Below are positions 34,667 through 46,711 of a stretch of 64,000 nucleotides of DNA, in pieces; the stretch's first letter is position 1, and the number at the start of each line of letters is the position of its first letter. A model generated the notes under the pieces. It was not told the origin of the DNA and ran no database searches. It saw only the letters and a list, made by a program, of their open reading frames with translations. Both the position numbers and the translations under genes were made by a program. The stretch comes from Thozetella sp. PMI_491 (Eukaryota; Ascomycota; Sordariomycetes; Chaetosphaeriales; Chaetosphaeriaceae): positions 1 to 64,000 of the forward strand of contig MU270103.1 of NCBI GenBank assembly GCA_021432635.1. The letters run 5' to 3'.

Positions 34667-36120
34667 ATGGCTCGCGCAACAAGGTCCTGGAGGGCTGTGG
34701 CTGCCAGTGCCCTTTCCCTCCTGGCCTCTACAGCAACAGCGCAGACTTGGTCATCCTGTAACCCCACACAGTCAAGTGAGTACCTCCGCAGCTAGGATAT
34801 CCCCTCTTCGGTCCCGCCCCGCTAACATGAGCCCTTCAGCCAGCTGCCCAGCGAGAACAGCCCTCGGCATGACCATCAGCGTCGACTTTACCCAGGGCGG
34901 CGTCAACTCTTTTACCACGAGCGGCGGCACTCCCACGTACGGCACAGACGGTGCGACCTTCACGGTTGCCAAGTCAGGCGACTCGCCCCAGCTCAACAGT
35001 CTCTTCTACATCATGTTTGGCCGAGTTGAGGTGACCATGCGATCAGCTCCCGGTCAGGGTATCGTAAGCTCGGTGGTGCTCCAGTCCGATGACCTCGACG
35101 AGATCGACTTTGAGTGGCTAGGCGGATCCAACACCCAGGTGCAGACCAACTACTTCGGCAAGGGTATCACCGACAATCCTACCATCCGGGGCCAGACGAG
35201 CACGACAGCGAACAACCAGGATCAGTGGATCACGTATGTTGTCGACTGGACGGCCGACCGTATCATCTGGTCTGTGGGCGGCACCGCTGTGCGGACGTTG
35301 ACGTACAACGATGCTATTTCGGGCCAGTACCCCCAGACCCCGATGCAGCTCAAGATTGGCGCATGGGCGGGCGGCGATCCCTCCAACGCCCAGGGCACGA
35401 TCAACTGGGCGGGTGGCTTAACCGACTACTCGAAGGGCCCATTCAGCATGCATGTGAAGAGCCTGGTGGTCGCCGACTACTCTACGGGCAAGTCGTACTC
35501 GTACGGAGACACCTCTGGCACTTGGCAGTCCATCAAGTCGGACGGCGGCGCTGTCAATGGCCGCAAAGACACTGCCGGTAGCGTGACGGTGACGGCTTCG
35601 GCTGCTGCGGCGACCAACTCCCTCTCCCCCACAGTCCCGGTTGGAGGTATCGCCAAGGCTAGCAAAACTTCCGAGACGGGAGCCTACTCGAGCGGAGGAA
35701 CCATCCCCAGCGGTTGGGTTATGACCCCGAGCGGCAAGATCGTGCCCGCTAGCTCGACCACCGTACGTACGTGCTTACTTCCCCCTTCTTAATCCTTCCA
35801 AGCCCCTTCCTACACGACAGGGCTAACCCACGCTATAGGACCTCCCCACCTCGCTCTCCTCGCCGGGCCTCTTCTCCTCTGCGTCATGGCCGGCCTCTTC
35901 GGCCGTCACCCCTGAAGTGCTCACGACTACGGATGCTGGCGGCTTCCAGACTCTCGTGACCCTACCAGCCGGCGCAGACAACAGCGTCACAGCGCTGAGT
36001 GCCAAAGGAACTGCGGCTCCGCTCGCGTCCGGTGCCGCGTGCAGCGCCGATATTAAAGCCACGCTCTTGAGGCTGGTGGCGCCGTTGCTCGCCGGAGTCC
36101 TCCCTTTCCTCCTAGTATGA
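34667..36120 (+). CDS. GPI-anchored CRH-type cell-wall transglycosylase (GH16)
   Basis: Crosslinks chitin to beta-1,3/1,6-glucan in the cell wall. Exons 34667-34775, 34840-35762 and 35839-36120 encode 437 residues. The protein starts with a signal peptide (MARATRSW...ASTATA) and a mature end QTWSSCNPTQ-TSCPA; Cys pairs near this position are typical of CRH proteins. The GH16 catalytic core DEIDFEW gives Glu124 (nucleophile), Asp126 and Glu128 (acid/base). VQTNYFGKGI, YVVDWTADRIIWSVGG and the MQLKIGAWAGGDPSN block follow. After the domain comes a Ser/Thr-rich stretch and a hydrophobic C-terminal tail (ATLLRLVAPLLAGVLPFLLV) consistent with GPI attachment. No chitin-binding CBM18 module is visible. 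Its 3' end faces topoisomerase I. Confidence 0.93.
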
Positions 36121-37150
36121 TGATGTATATAAACGGTCTGCTCTTTTTGAGTGGATGCATTGCGATAATGGTGTCGGTGTTTGGCGGTGTTTGGATGGAT
36201 TTCTACTGGGAACATCAAGTGCATTTCCACAGGCGCACGGCGGGCTTTTCATACGGGCCTGCAGCGTACATAGGAGGAATCTCGCGGCTCTATACCGGTA
36301 TCAACGAACCCTAATGACCATAGATAAGATAGGCAGCACCCAGGTAGATGAGGATTGGCCATGGATCAAGCCCGGAACGGCTCGAAAAGGCGCAAATGCC
36401 TAAGCAGCCATGGCGATGTACAGAAGAATAGTCAGCCACAAGTATATAATTATTCGTACGGGTCTCTATTGTCCAGCTCGGTCCGCCCTCCCTCAACTTG
36501 CTATATGGGCGTATGTGACGATACGATACTTACTATACCTACTACGCTGCACAAGCAAAAGTAGCCTCCTTGGGTGTCCTTGAAGAGCCATAGCAGCAAA
36601 CAAAACTAGAGCGCCTTACCTCACACAAGTACACAAAGCACGTCGAAGTTAGAGGGAGAATTGGAATATGTGAAAACGATTCATTCTCTAAACTCATCGT
36701 AATCTATGGCGAATTTGCGGTGTTTTTGGCCAAATCCAGCCCTATCCTCCGCGACTACATCGGTTCGAAAGTAAACTACCTACCAAACCCAGGCCTCGAT
36801 GAATGGGCGGCAAAGCTCGTACCGGTTGGGTTTGAAGGGTTCTGAACCAACAAAGACTCTCGAAATCAAGGGCAAAACTTTTGTGCTTCAAGGTTTTTTT
36901 AAGGGATCCGTCTCCATGATCCATCGGAAGGCAGCTGCATTGCAGCATGTGTTGATGCAGCGCTTGGCTAAGTGCGACCACACATTCCACTTCCTACTTT
37001 TCTTTTCTAGATAGAGTGCTGGCCTGTCTATCCCCCGTCTTGTATTGGTGGGAAGGTTGCGCTGGTAAGCGCCCATTTGTTGTTACAGGGTGGCTTGTGG
37101 CTGACTGGGGTGGATGGCAGGTGTTCAGGCCTTGCTGGACCAAAACCGGC
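36121..37150. other. convergent 3' intergenic region (CRH / TOP1)
   Basis: A comparatively AT-rich spacer with the 3' untranslated regions of two convergent genes. Only short chance frames are present. No repeat or RNA gene was recognised. Confidence 0.5.
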
Positions 37151-40100
37151 TTAGAACTGCCAGGTTGAGTCGTCGCCAACGGACTGGATGGCCCAGTTGA
37201 ACTTGTCGCGCAGCGTCTTCGAAAAGAACTTCTCGATGGGGACACTGAACTTTTGCGAGAAGACGACAGTCAAACGGGGGTCGATGTAGTTCTGCACAAG
37301 AGGTTAGCAAAAACGGTATTTGGCGTGATACAAATGGAACCACGGGTTTACTTACGATCTTAGACGTGCCCAGTGCAACCTCCTTGTTGCCCTCGCGATC
37401 GGCACTCTGAAGTTCTAGGTTCCGGATGCGTTCATCGAGCTTGTCCACAGCCGCAATGAGCTTCTCGACTGTGGGACCCTTGCCCTCGGCCTCGACTTTC
37501 TTGGTCTTGTTCTCTTTCTTAAACTTAGCCTCGAGTTCGCTTACTGCTTTCAGTTTTTCCTTGAGCTCCTTCTCGGGCATGGGCCGTTCGCCGTCGGCAA
37601 CGAGCTTCTCATTATCCTTCTCGAACTTCTTTGTTATCTTGGTCCTCTGCTCCTCCACAAGGAACTTCTGGTGTTGCTCAACCCACTCCTGAGTAATGTC
37701 GGAGGGCAGCTCGAAGAATTCTGCACCTTTCTTCTTCTTCATCTTGGGCTCGACGTCGAGCATCATCATCTTGGTGCGCCATTGTTGGTACCTAAGGCCC
37801 TTGATGCGGTCGCCGAGCTTCTCCATTTGGGCCTCGTGACTGGCCCCAACGGTCCGCTTATGGTTGCAGAGAATGGCGACCTTGCGATTGCAGTCGTTGT
37901 AGAGCTTGATCTTCTCGGCGATCGAGGCGTTCGTGACCTCCAGCTCCTGGAGGAGCTTGGACATGGTGTACGACGCATTATACGTACGGAACACCTTGGC
38001 TGTCAGGCCGGACATGTAGCTCGAGAGATGCTTGTTCAGCTGGGTAGTGGTCAACCGATCAAAGATGTCGTCGCCATCTGTCTTCGGTGCCTTCTTGAAC
38101 ATCCTCAAGTTCTTGAAGACCTGGCGGCTGACCTGGACTTCGTTGTAGAAACGGATACTGTCTTTGCCCAGAAAGTCGAAGATGACCGTAGTCGGCTCTT
38201 GGAGCGTGACGTGCTCGAACTTGAGAGAGCAGCAGCCCACGGTCTCGGCCTCGTTGTCGGTATCCTTCTCGTTGCCGGCTCTCAGCGCGAACTCGTCAAT
38301 CAGGTACATGGCGGTGGCGCGCTGGCGCTCAGCCATGACCTCGCTCCTCAGCTCTTTGGTGTAGTCGGCACGGATGCGATCGATATGTTTCTTGAGTTCG
38401 CGAGCCTTCTCAAACTTCTTGAAGTCGGCCTGGCCCTTGACGGTGCTGTTAGCCGCAAGCATGACATACTTGTAGTTGCCATTCACGTTCTCCTGCCACA
38501 TGGCAAGCCACGTGGCTTTGTTGTCGTGCTGGACGGCCTTCCACTTGTGGCCCGCCGGAGGAGGCGGGACCGGCGCATCCTTGCCAATGTTGATGGTGAC
38601 TTGCTCGGGCATGACGCGCTTCTTGACGGTTCCAGTCTTGGGGTGCTCTCCACGGCCGCGGAACAGACCAGGAGGCTCGACTCGAAAGTTTCCGACCTTC
38701 TCCTTGCGACCGTCCCACTTGCAGAACATGAAGGGGCCTTCGAACTTGTCCTTCTCGGCCTTCTCGGCCTTCTTCTCGGCAGCTGACCGAGCTTTCCTGG
38801 CGTCGCTGAGGCCTTTGTAGTGCTGGAAGATCTGCTGGAAGTCGAGCTTGGCGAACTCCTTCACCTCGATCTTGTTGCCCTGCAGGTCCTTGGCGCCCCC
38901 AGTCTTCTTGAGGATGTCCTTGAAGTCAGTGAAGAAGTTCTTCTGGAACACGGGGTTTTCGACATTCTGGGTCGAGTGGAGCATCGAGCCGAAGAAGGTG
39001 GCGACCTCCTCAGCCTCAAGGTGGAGCTGGACTGCCTTGCCGTCGTAGTACAGCTTGACATTCTTTGGAAGAGGTTCGTACGCCGGGGGGAAGAGAACAC
39101 CGTTGTGCTCAAGCGTCTGCCACTTGATGCTGTCATCTTCCTTCTTGGGCGCATCCCACCAGCGATATTCCTCATCCTGGTCGTCGTCGTCGTCGCCATC
39201 CTTGTCTTTGTCCTCATCCTCGGCCTTCACTGCAGCCTTGGCGCCTTTCTTCGGCGCAGCCTTGGCCGGAGTGGTTGCCTTGGCCTTGGCGGGGGTCGCC
39301 TTCTTCGACTTTTTGGCCAAGGCTACGTCAGAGTCAGACTCTTCCTTCTTGACGCCATTTGCCTTCTTCGCGACGCCATTAGACAGGCGCTTCTTGGGCT
39401 TGGCAAGAGGCTCGTCATCATCGGAGTCATCCTTGATTGCCTTCTTCGGCGTCGGCTTCGAGCTCTTGGCGTCTGCAGCACGGATCGCCTTGGCCTCCTT
39501 CGCAGCAGCCTTCTCAATGTTGGCTTTCTTCTGAGCCAGTTTGGCACCGAGAGGCTTGTCATCATCGGAAGAGTCTTCGAGCTTGGTCTCGTTGATGGAA
39601 GGCGGCAGCTTCTTGGCTCGCTTCTTCGTGATGGGCTCGTCATCGCTGTCGTCCGAGGCAGGCTGCTTATGCTTTGATTTTTGGCGCTTGGCCTGTGATT
39701 ACGCTGTCAGATCGCGTCTTTGCTGCCTAGAGGCGAGGCGCGCCCGCGGAGCCCCATTTTCATCACTTACCAGAGGCTCCGCATCACTGTCGGAGTCGTC
39801 CTTGTAACTAGGCTTGCTGAGCGATGTCCGCGACTTGCGTTTGCCGCTGCCATTAGGCAGATCGTCGACCTTCATCTTGTCGCCATTCACAGGTCCGTTG
39901 CGGACCGACAGGCCCACATCGGCAGCAGACTTGCTCATCGCGTTATTGGAGCTAGGTCCTCGGTCTGAACGTGTTAATGATAAATGCTTCGTGAAAACAC
40001 AAAGGTGAAGCGGGGTGAGATGCAAGTGTTGGGTGAAAGGAGTGCAAAGGCCAGAATTGTCAGAAGAGGCAGGTCGGGGGCGGCACATCCGCGCTGAGCC

Positions 40101-40206
40101 ACCGTGAAAAGAGAAGCGCGCGAGGCGAAATCAAGACAGGAATCCACTCACTGTGACCGTTGGACTTGGCCAGAGGCATATCGTCGTCGGAGCTGTCGCC
40201 AGACAT
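37151..40206 (-). CDS. TOP1: DNA topoisomerase I (type IB)
   Basis: Relaxes supercoils ahead of and behind polymerases by transient single-strand cleavage through a 3'-phosphotyrosine. Exons 40152-40206, 39771-39964, 37356-39692 and 37151-37291 give 908 residues. Residues 1 to about 265 are a charged tail with Lys-rich nuclear-localisation-like runs and repeated SDDDxPL motifs. The core begins [30 protein letters not shown] and includes [57 protein letters not shown] and [13 protein letters not shown] coiled linker (about residues 700-840) precedes [15 protein letters not shown]. The active-site Tyr864 lies at the start of the last exon, two codons after the junction. The ATG at 40206 starts [12 protein letters not shown], close to the acidic Top1 N-termini of other fungi. 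Divergent from ATP3 with about 890 bases between starts. Confidence 0.94.
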
Positions 40207-41098
40207 CGTGATTGTGTTCAGTGCAGCCGGGGGAGCCTCGAGAGCCTCGACGTGGCGGGAGCCAAGGTGAGGAAAAAAAAAAGGTGGGAGGCAGAACTAG
40301 GTGGAACCGTATCCAGTCGCGAATGAGCAGCTGGACGGCCGGGTACCGAGGAAAAAATGTGGCGTGGTGCTATTAGGAGGCGCCAGTAAGGACTGTTGCA
40401 ACCTCAATGGGTGGGAAAGGCGCGAAATAGAAGTGACGGCAGGGCGGTAAGAAGTACGGAAGGGAAAAGGGACCGATCCTGCACGAGGGAAGTCGGGATC
40501 GAGTAGAAGATAAATCCAGACTCCACTGTCGAGCACAGTGCCTTGGTTGGCTCGCGTTGACTTTCGACTCACTTAGGTAGGCTCTAGGCGCGACGTCTGA
40601 CAATTTTGGGGGGGTGGTATTTGTACAGTAGGGGGGATAGTCAGACTGTATGACAGCCCAATCAAGCCAGCCGAATCCACCATGCCAGCCACAGCAAAAA
40701 TTTGACTGTATTCTGCATATCAACGCCCAAAGGAACACGGGTGGGTTTGCTGCTTGCTAGCTACAGTAAAGTTCACTTGCGGCTGAGACGGTGGATCTTG
40801 CTAGCTGCATTGGGCCGGTGTACAGTCTGAATACCAGCCCTACTGTCCGAATATCCCCTCCCGGCCCTTTTTTTGTAACGAGCTACAATAGCCGGAGAAA
40901 AGGCGATAGTAGGGTGGGAATGTGGAGCCCGAGCCGACTTGAATTGTTGCTCTCTTCCGACCGAGCAGCAAAACCTCTCACGTTAATCGAGAACCTCAAT
41001 TCAATTGATCACCAACGATCAATTGACCTCTGAAAACTTGTGGTCGACTTTGGCCCCGGTCAGGCGAGGATCTCTTCCACCTTCACAATCCTTTCAAG
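40207..41098. promoter_or_regulatory. shared divergent promoter region of TOP1 and ATP3
   Basis: Both start codons face outwards, so this 892-base spacer must contain both promoters. It holds a CCAAT near 40658, a GTACAGTA motif near 40623 and a perfect inverted repeat at 41001-41026 close to ATP3. No coding content was recognised. Confidence 0.6.
41001..41026. promoter_or_regulatory. perfect 10-bp inverted repeat upstream of ATP3
   Basis: TCAATTGATC and GATCAATTGA are exact reverse complements separated by six bases (ACCAAC), 73 bases before the ATP3 ATG. It may be a dimeric protein-binding site in DNA, or a hairpin in the 5' leader if transcription starts upstream. Function is unknown. Confidence 0.6.
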
Positions 41099-42280
41099 AT
41101 GCTGTCCCGGGCTGCACGACCAGCTCTGAGAGCTGGTGCCTCGGTTTCCCGGTAAGTTGGACCAAATCGCTTTTTCACTCGCCGCCGGACCACAGGAACA
41201 GCCGGACAGAGCCCACGCCGGCGCCGGAAAGCGCGGCTTCGAGTCCCCGAATATTGCGAGCTGCCTCTGCCTGCTTTGCTCGTCCCAGTGATGGTTGTGC
41301 TGATGGGTGGACACAGGGCCGCTGCTCCGAGCGCCGCCACGTTCGCTACCCTCCGTGAGATCGAGGGCCGTCTCAAGTCGATTCGCAACATCGAGAAGAT
41401 CACCAACACCATGAAGATCGTGGCGTCGACCAAGCTCAACCGCGCCCAGCGTGCCATGACGGACTCGCGCAAGTACGGCCAGACCAGCAACGAGGTGTTC
41501 GAGTCGGCCGAGACGAAGCCCCTCGAAGGCGAGGGCAAGAAGAAGCTCGTGGTCGTGTGCAGCTCCGACAAGGGCCTCTGCGGTGGCATTCACTCGGGTC
41601 TCTCGCGCTATGTCCGCCGCACCACTGCCGAAGGCCCCAGCGTCGACCTTGTCATCATCGGCGAGAAGGCCAAGTCGCAGCTCGGCCGCACCAACGCCAA
41701 GGACATCCAGCTCAACTTCGCCGGCATCGGCAAGGACATCCCGACCTTCGCTGACGCCCAGGCCATCGCCGACCAGATCGTCCAGCTCCCTGGTGACTAC
41801 TCGGATATCGAGATTGTGTACAACAAGTTCCTCAACGCCCAGAGCTACGAGCCCGCCGTCGTCGCTGCCTTCTCCGAGGAGGCCATCGCTGCTTCTGGTA
41901 AGTCTCGTCTCCTGCAGAGCAGCCTACCGGCAGCGCATTAACGCAGTGTCTAGCCAACTTCTCCGCTTTCGAGGTCGATGAGGAGCTCCTGGCCAACCTC
42001 CGGGAATATGCTCTTGCCAACTCGCTCTACTGGGCTCTTGCCGAGGGCCACGCCTGCGAGCAGTCCGCCCGCCGCAACGCCATGGACGTGAGTGTTCCCT
42101 TCCCCTCTCCTCCGCGGGATATGCTTGTTTTGCATATTAACACGATCCCAGAACGCCTCCAAGAACGCCGGCGATATGATCCAGAGATACCAGATTTTGT
42201 TCAACCGCACCCGTCAAGCCGTCATTACTGGCGAACTGGTTGAGATTATCACTGGTGCTACCGCCTCGGAAGACATGTAA
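41099..42280 (+). CDS. ATP3: mitochondrial F1F0 ATP synthase gamma subunit
   Basis: Central rotor stalk of the F1 motor, turning inside the alpha/beta hexamer to drive ATP synthesis in the mitochondrial matrix. Exons 41099-41151, 41317-41897, 41954-42087 and 42152-42280 encode 298 residues, the usual length. An Arg/Ala/Ser-rich import presequence ([18 protein letters not shown]) is followed by the N-terminal coiled helix [30 protein letters not shown]. The core signature [14 protein letters not shown] comes next. The C-terminal helix contains [17 protein letters not shown] and [19 protein letters not shown], the conserved gamma-subunit signature. The last two introns fall inside this helical region. 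The start is the only ATG giving a presequence in frame with the core. Confidence 0.96.
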
Positions 42281-43211
42281 AGCAAGCAAGCAATTAGGTT
42301 TGATAGAAGGGGCGAGGAGGCGAGATAAAAGGAGTCTTCCCTATGTATTCCATGACGCCTCGTTGGCCCTCACTGTACTAAAGCCACCCGAATAAATTTT
42401 CATACCTTCTGTATGACCAGTTTGCCTTGTGATCTGGACTTGTCGTACGAACTAGCTGCCGTCGCCCACAACAAAATATACGCCTGGAGGGTATATACGG
42501 CCACTGTTGTTGACGCTCCTCGGCGAACGCAGAGCTAGACGAAGCGAGAGAGGTCACTTCCCGGGATAGATATCAGTAGCAAGTAGCGTGCTTCTATCAT
42601 GAGTACCAGTCCCCTCCCGGCCTACCTTGCTTGAAAGTCGAGAAAAAGGCTTGGCTCGCTGGGCCTGGGCAAAATGCCATCGTCCGGGACCAGTGAAGCG
42701 TCCAGGGTAGTACAGTACACTCCTGGAGTACGTACTAAGCACAAGGCGCAGGCAAGAGACCTCAGGTTTTCAATTATCTTGATGATTACTAGGCTAGGTT
42801 CCTGGCGAAGGCTACGGTGAAGAACATTAGGAGGCAGAATGCCATCTATGTACATTTTCACGAGACTCGACACCTCCAAAAGCAGCCGTTATTCGCCTTT
42901 GCCGCGCCGGACAGGTTCTTTCTCCATGCAGAGTCCAAATGCAGATGCATGCATGTTCCACAAACTCCCCTCAGATGTCGAAAGCAGTCAGCCGAATGGA
43001 CGCCTACCCTACCGCCTATATGCACGCAGCCATCCTGCTCCGTATTTCCTTCCTAACACTTGCTCTCGCAGAGTAGAGGTCAGCGCGACCGAGAACAACA
43101 GCACAGCTGGGTCAGCAAGACCGGGGCTTCCTCTAATGCACCACTATATGGGCGCCCCAGTAGCAATAACATAGCGGCCGGGTGGGCACGTTCCCGTGCG
43201 TCTCGGTCGGA
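42281..43211. other. convergent 3' intergenic region (ATP3 / LSD1-like)
   Basis: It holds the 3' ends of ATP3 and of the LSD1-like gene. A GTACAGTAC palindrome (42710-42718) and GTACGTAC (42728-42735) sit together near its middle. No gene was recognised. Confidence 0.5.
42391..42396 (+). terminator. AATAAA polyadenylation signal of ATP3
   Basis: A canonical AATAAA lies about 110 bases after the ATP3 stop codon in an AT-richer patch. Fungal 3'-end signals are loose, so the exact cleavage site cannot be placed. Confidence 0.4.
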
Positions 43212-46200
43212 TTATTTCTTGGAAGGCGGGGCGCTGCTCGGCTCCGCTGGGCTCTCTTCGAGCCTGCCCCTCTTCCTGGTACGTCTGGGCGGCAGAGCAT
43301 CATCCTCGGTCTGAATGGTGACGGAATGCTCCTCGGCGTAAGCTTGCTCGATAGCTTTGGCCCGGCGGTCCCATTCTGCTATCTCGGCCTGCCGTGTCGC
43401 CCTCAGTTGATCGTTCGAAGTCTTGTTCTTCAGCGCTTCGTCATCGAATTCCTTGCGCTGCTGCTTGTCCATCTTCTTCCACTCCTTGGTGGTGATCTCG
43501 CGCTTCAACCCGTAAGTTATCGATTGGGGGTCCACGCTCGGAAACTGCATGGCCTGGGCCCTCTGGTGATGGAATACTTCGAAACCGCGGTCCTGACGCA
43601 GCTCAATCCCTTTCGGCATCTCAGGGCGGGCGCCAATCTTAACGCCAACGACACTCTTGATTCGTGATTTGTGCTCCTCAAGTGAAACGGGCCGTGTAGG
43701 TGTGGACACCGGAGTCGGCGTGGAGGCTGTGGCTGCGTGCTCCAGATCGGCTGCCGAAGCGTGGCTTCTACTCTGTGCAGCAGAGCGTGCGATGGGTTGG
43801 CGAATGAGGGGGGTTGGGACGCGAATGGAACCGATCATGGTGTCCAAGACTTGACCCGCGACCCGCAGTCCAGTGAGGTATGCCCCATGTACAGTTGCTG
43901 GGTGGGTACCAGTAGTATGCTCCCCCGCAAAGAAGAGGTTGCCCACAGGCTTTGCCATGGCCTCATAGTCATCGGGTCTCATGTTGGGCCCTGCGGAGGA
44001 ATAGCTCCCGCGCGCAAATGGGTCCGATGACCATGCCGTAGCGAATGCTTCCAAGGGAGTGGCAGGTACCTTAGACGGGAACATAGCCTTGAGAGTCGCC
44101 GTGGCATCGGCAATGACCTGGTCTGCCGTAAGTTGCTCGGCACGGTAAGCCGCGTCTCCAGCGATGAAAGCGAGCAGGGACGGCACCCCTGACGGCTCGG
44201 TGATATCTATCCATTGAAAGAGATAGCCCCGGTCGGCGGAGTGGTCCTTTTGGTCGGTGCTGCTCGGTGGGCCCCTCGCGACACCATAAAAGTCGAAATC
44301 GGTGGGCCAGAACCGTTTCTTGTAGACAACGACGACCTTGTTCAGAGTACCGAATGCTATCCGCTCTATGGGGCCCGTTTTCCAGTCGGGAAGCGGGGGT
44401 TCAAAGGTGATGCTGCCATGCTTCAAGACACCCAATGGGACGGTAAGGACAACATGGTCTGCCTCGATGCTTTCGCCGTTCGCGCACTCGACAATAGCTT
44501 TGCCGTGCGGATTCTCCGGGTCATATTGGACCTTGGTGACTTCCATGTTCTGCCGCAAATCCAGGGGAGTGGGCAAGTGCATCAGGCCTCTTGCAACAGC
44601 CTGGTAGCCGCCGACGACAATTGAATGCTCGCCGCGCCATTCGTTACCGGAATCCTGGTCCCATAACAAGAGGCTTTGTAGGCTCCAGTTGTTCGCAGAC
44701 GCATACTCATGGTTTGCAATGTTCCAGTTCAAGGTCCGCATCTTGACGGGATCTAGATCCATGATAGTCTGGAACTTCTCGATGATGGCGTCACCAGCAC
44801 TTCCCAAGGTGGCTCCCGGCTCCCGAGCTATCTGTCGGATGCTGATATCGTTGGGATGGGCGACATCATCCTTGAGATTCCAGCCCATGAGCTCAGCCTT
44901 CACCGACGCAATCATCTGAGGTTTCAGTTTGGGCTCGGGTTTGTCCTGCTGTGTAGCCTGCTTAGCCATGGGGGGGAGGGCATCTACAGCTTCCTCACAA
45001 GCTCGAATGGTGCCCGGAGCAGACCCTGTAAATTCTTCGCCTTTCTGGATGCGCTCCTTAACTCCCTTCAGGGTGCGAGCGGTCGGCATGGTAAACTTGT
45101 ACCCGCTGAGGCGGTCAAGGATATAGTTGAAAAGGCGCTCGCATAAGTTGTCAACTTTTGTGTCGATTCGCTTCCCATCCATATCAAAAAGCTGGAGGTT
45201 GGGGCGCAGCTTGTGAAAGGGAAGACCCAGTTGCCCTCTGATCACTACGTTGAATGGGTTGCCGTTCAGATAGCCAGTAACGATCATACCACCCACTTCG
45301 GCAGCGAAGCGCATAATTAAGCTCCCAATTGTCTTTGGTTGATATGGCAGGTCATTGGAAATAAACTCGCGCGAGAAAACGCGGCCTCCAATGCGGTTCC
45401 TCGCCTCGAGAACAATGATCTTGGCTGGGAGCTCCCCCTCACTGTAAAACTTGCCCGCATACTGCGCAACTAATCCTTCGAGTTGGCGAGCGGTAGACAG
45501 GCCAGAAAACCCGGCACCGATCACTAGAATCGTTCTTTGCTTCCGTGCGGTCGCTGATCCCCGAGGCCGCGATGCTGTGATCTCACAGCATCCAAAGTTG
45601 ATGTGGCCACGGCGCACAAGAAAGTCGTAGCACAGTTCGGCAACATCTTGCCATGCTTCCTGTGTTGCACAACCGAGTGCCTCCTCACGCATGACAGCAT
45701 ATCTCGGGTTTGCGGTCCACAATCTCAGAATGCGGTTCCGGAGGATCAAGTAGTTGGTCACATCAGGGTGACTGAAATGATCCTCGAGCAGTGAAATCTC
45801 TTCAGAGCAGAGGGCATTACCATCGAGTCTGCAGGTTGATGCCGAGTCATAACACATCTGCGCAAATTCTTCTCGCGTGACTTCTTTCACTGACGGAATC
45901 GAGGCGCCGGGAAGAATATGGGAGGGAGCCCGTATCGAAGGATCGCGCGGTCCAGCTGATACACCTGCGTCCTTTGCTGTCTCTCCTAGGGCCGGGGTAG
46001 TAGCCTTGCTGGATAGGGAGGCGGGGACTGAAGAGAGTTCCGAGTGCTCTGACAAAGCCGGCGTAGAGGACGAGAATGAAGTGCTCGGAGCCGCAGCTGG
46101 ACCACTCGCTGAGGCGCCCTGGAGCAGCGGAGGAGAGGGAGCACTGCGCCATTAGTACATGAATTTCAGAGAAATCTCATCGAGGGGAGGGAGAAGGTAG

Positions 46201-46711
46201 CGAGGAGGGTACATGGCGTGAAGAGAGGTAGCAACAACGCCTACAGGGTGATGGAGATGTGTGAAAGGGATGTGTGAGAGGGAGACGAGAAGTGAGAAAT
46301 GGCAACTCACAGGGACGCCCTCGCAGCTGACGTCGACGGCGCGGGAGGCTCGGCGTCCATAACGTCGCCCGCCATCGCCTCGTCGGTTCTGACAATGATC
46401 TCTGCAGCAATGTGCTCGGCTGGGTACGCAGGAGGCGTACGTAGTGATGATGGGTCTGGCGGGAACGCTCTCTGGCGTGGGGAGCGGTTCTGCCTGGTGG
46501 CAGAGGTTGGAGAGTGAGGATTGCGGTTGGGGAGGGAGGAGAAGGAAGAGGAGGTGGTGGTGGTGGTGGTAGAAAGTGAGAGCGAGTTGGGTGAGCTGGG
46601 TGAGTTGCGTGAAGCAGTGTGGGGCCCGAGGAGGTCTGCCGGATTTTTCAACTGGTCCTGCCTCTCTCCAAAGCCTACGGATCCCAGGAGAGGCCGGAGC
46701 GCTCTAACCAT
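43212..46711 (-). CDS. LSD1-type SWIRM / flavin amine oxidase (histone lysine demethylase)
   Basis: Probable FAD-dependent demethylase of mono- and dimethyl lysine on histone H3, nuclear. The main exon is 43212-46143. It carries a SWIRM domain (EFAQMCYDSASTCRLDGNAL through YDFLVRRGHINFG) and then an amine oxidase domain with TILVIGAGFSGLSTARQL, EARNRIGGRVFS, VLTVPLGVLKHG, FGTLNKVVVVY and FAGEHTTGTHPATVHGAY. Lys736 in TLNKVV matches the LSD1 FAD-contact lysine. No long Tower insertion is visible. The C-terminus has a charged, HMG-like stretch (KKMDKQQRKEFDDEAL) and a basic tail. The main exon lacks an ATG; a 5' exon 46311-46711 with a GTGAGT donor joins in frame to a CAG acceptor after TACTAAT, giving 1110 residues. 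This first exon is low-complexity (Ser, Thr, Pro) and less certain than the rest. Confidence 0.85.

Noticed and set aside
37671-38786. 371-codon and 285-codon plus-strand frames opposite TOP1
   Set aside because: Leu/Val/Asp-rich shadows of the topoisomerase coding sequence, with no family resemblance.
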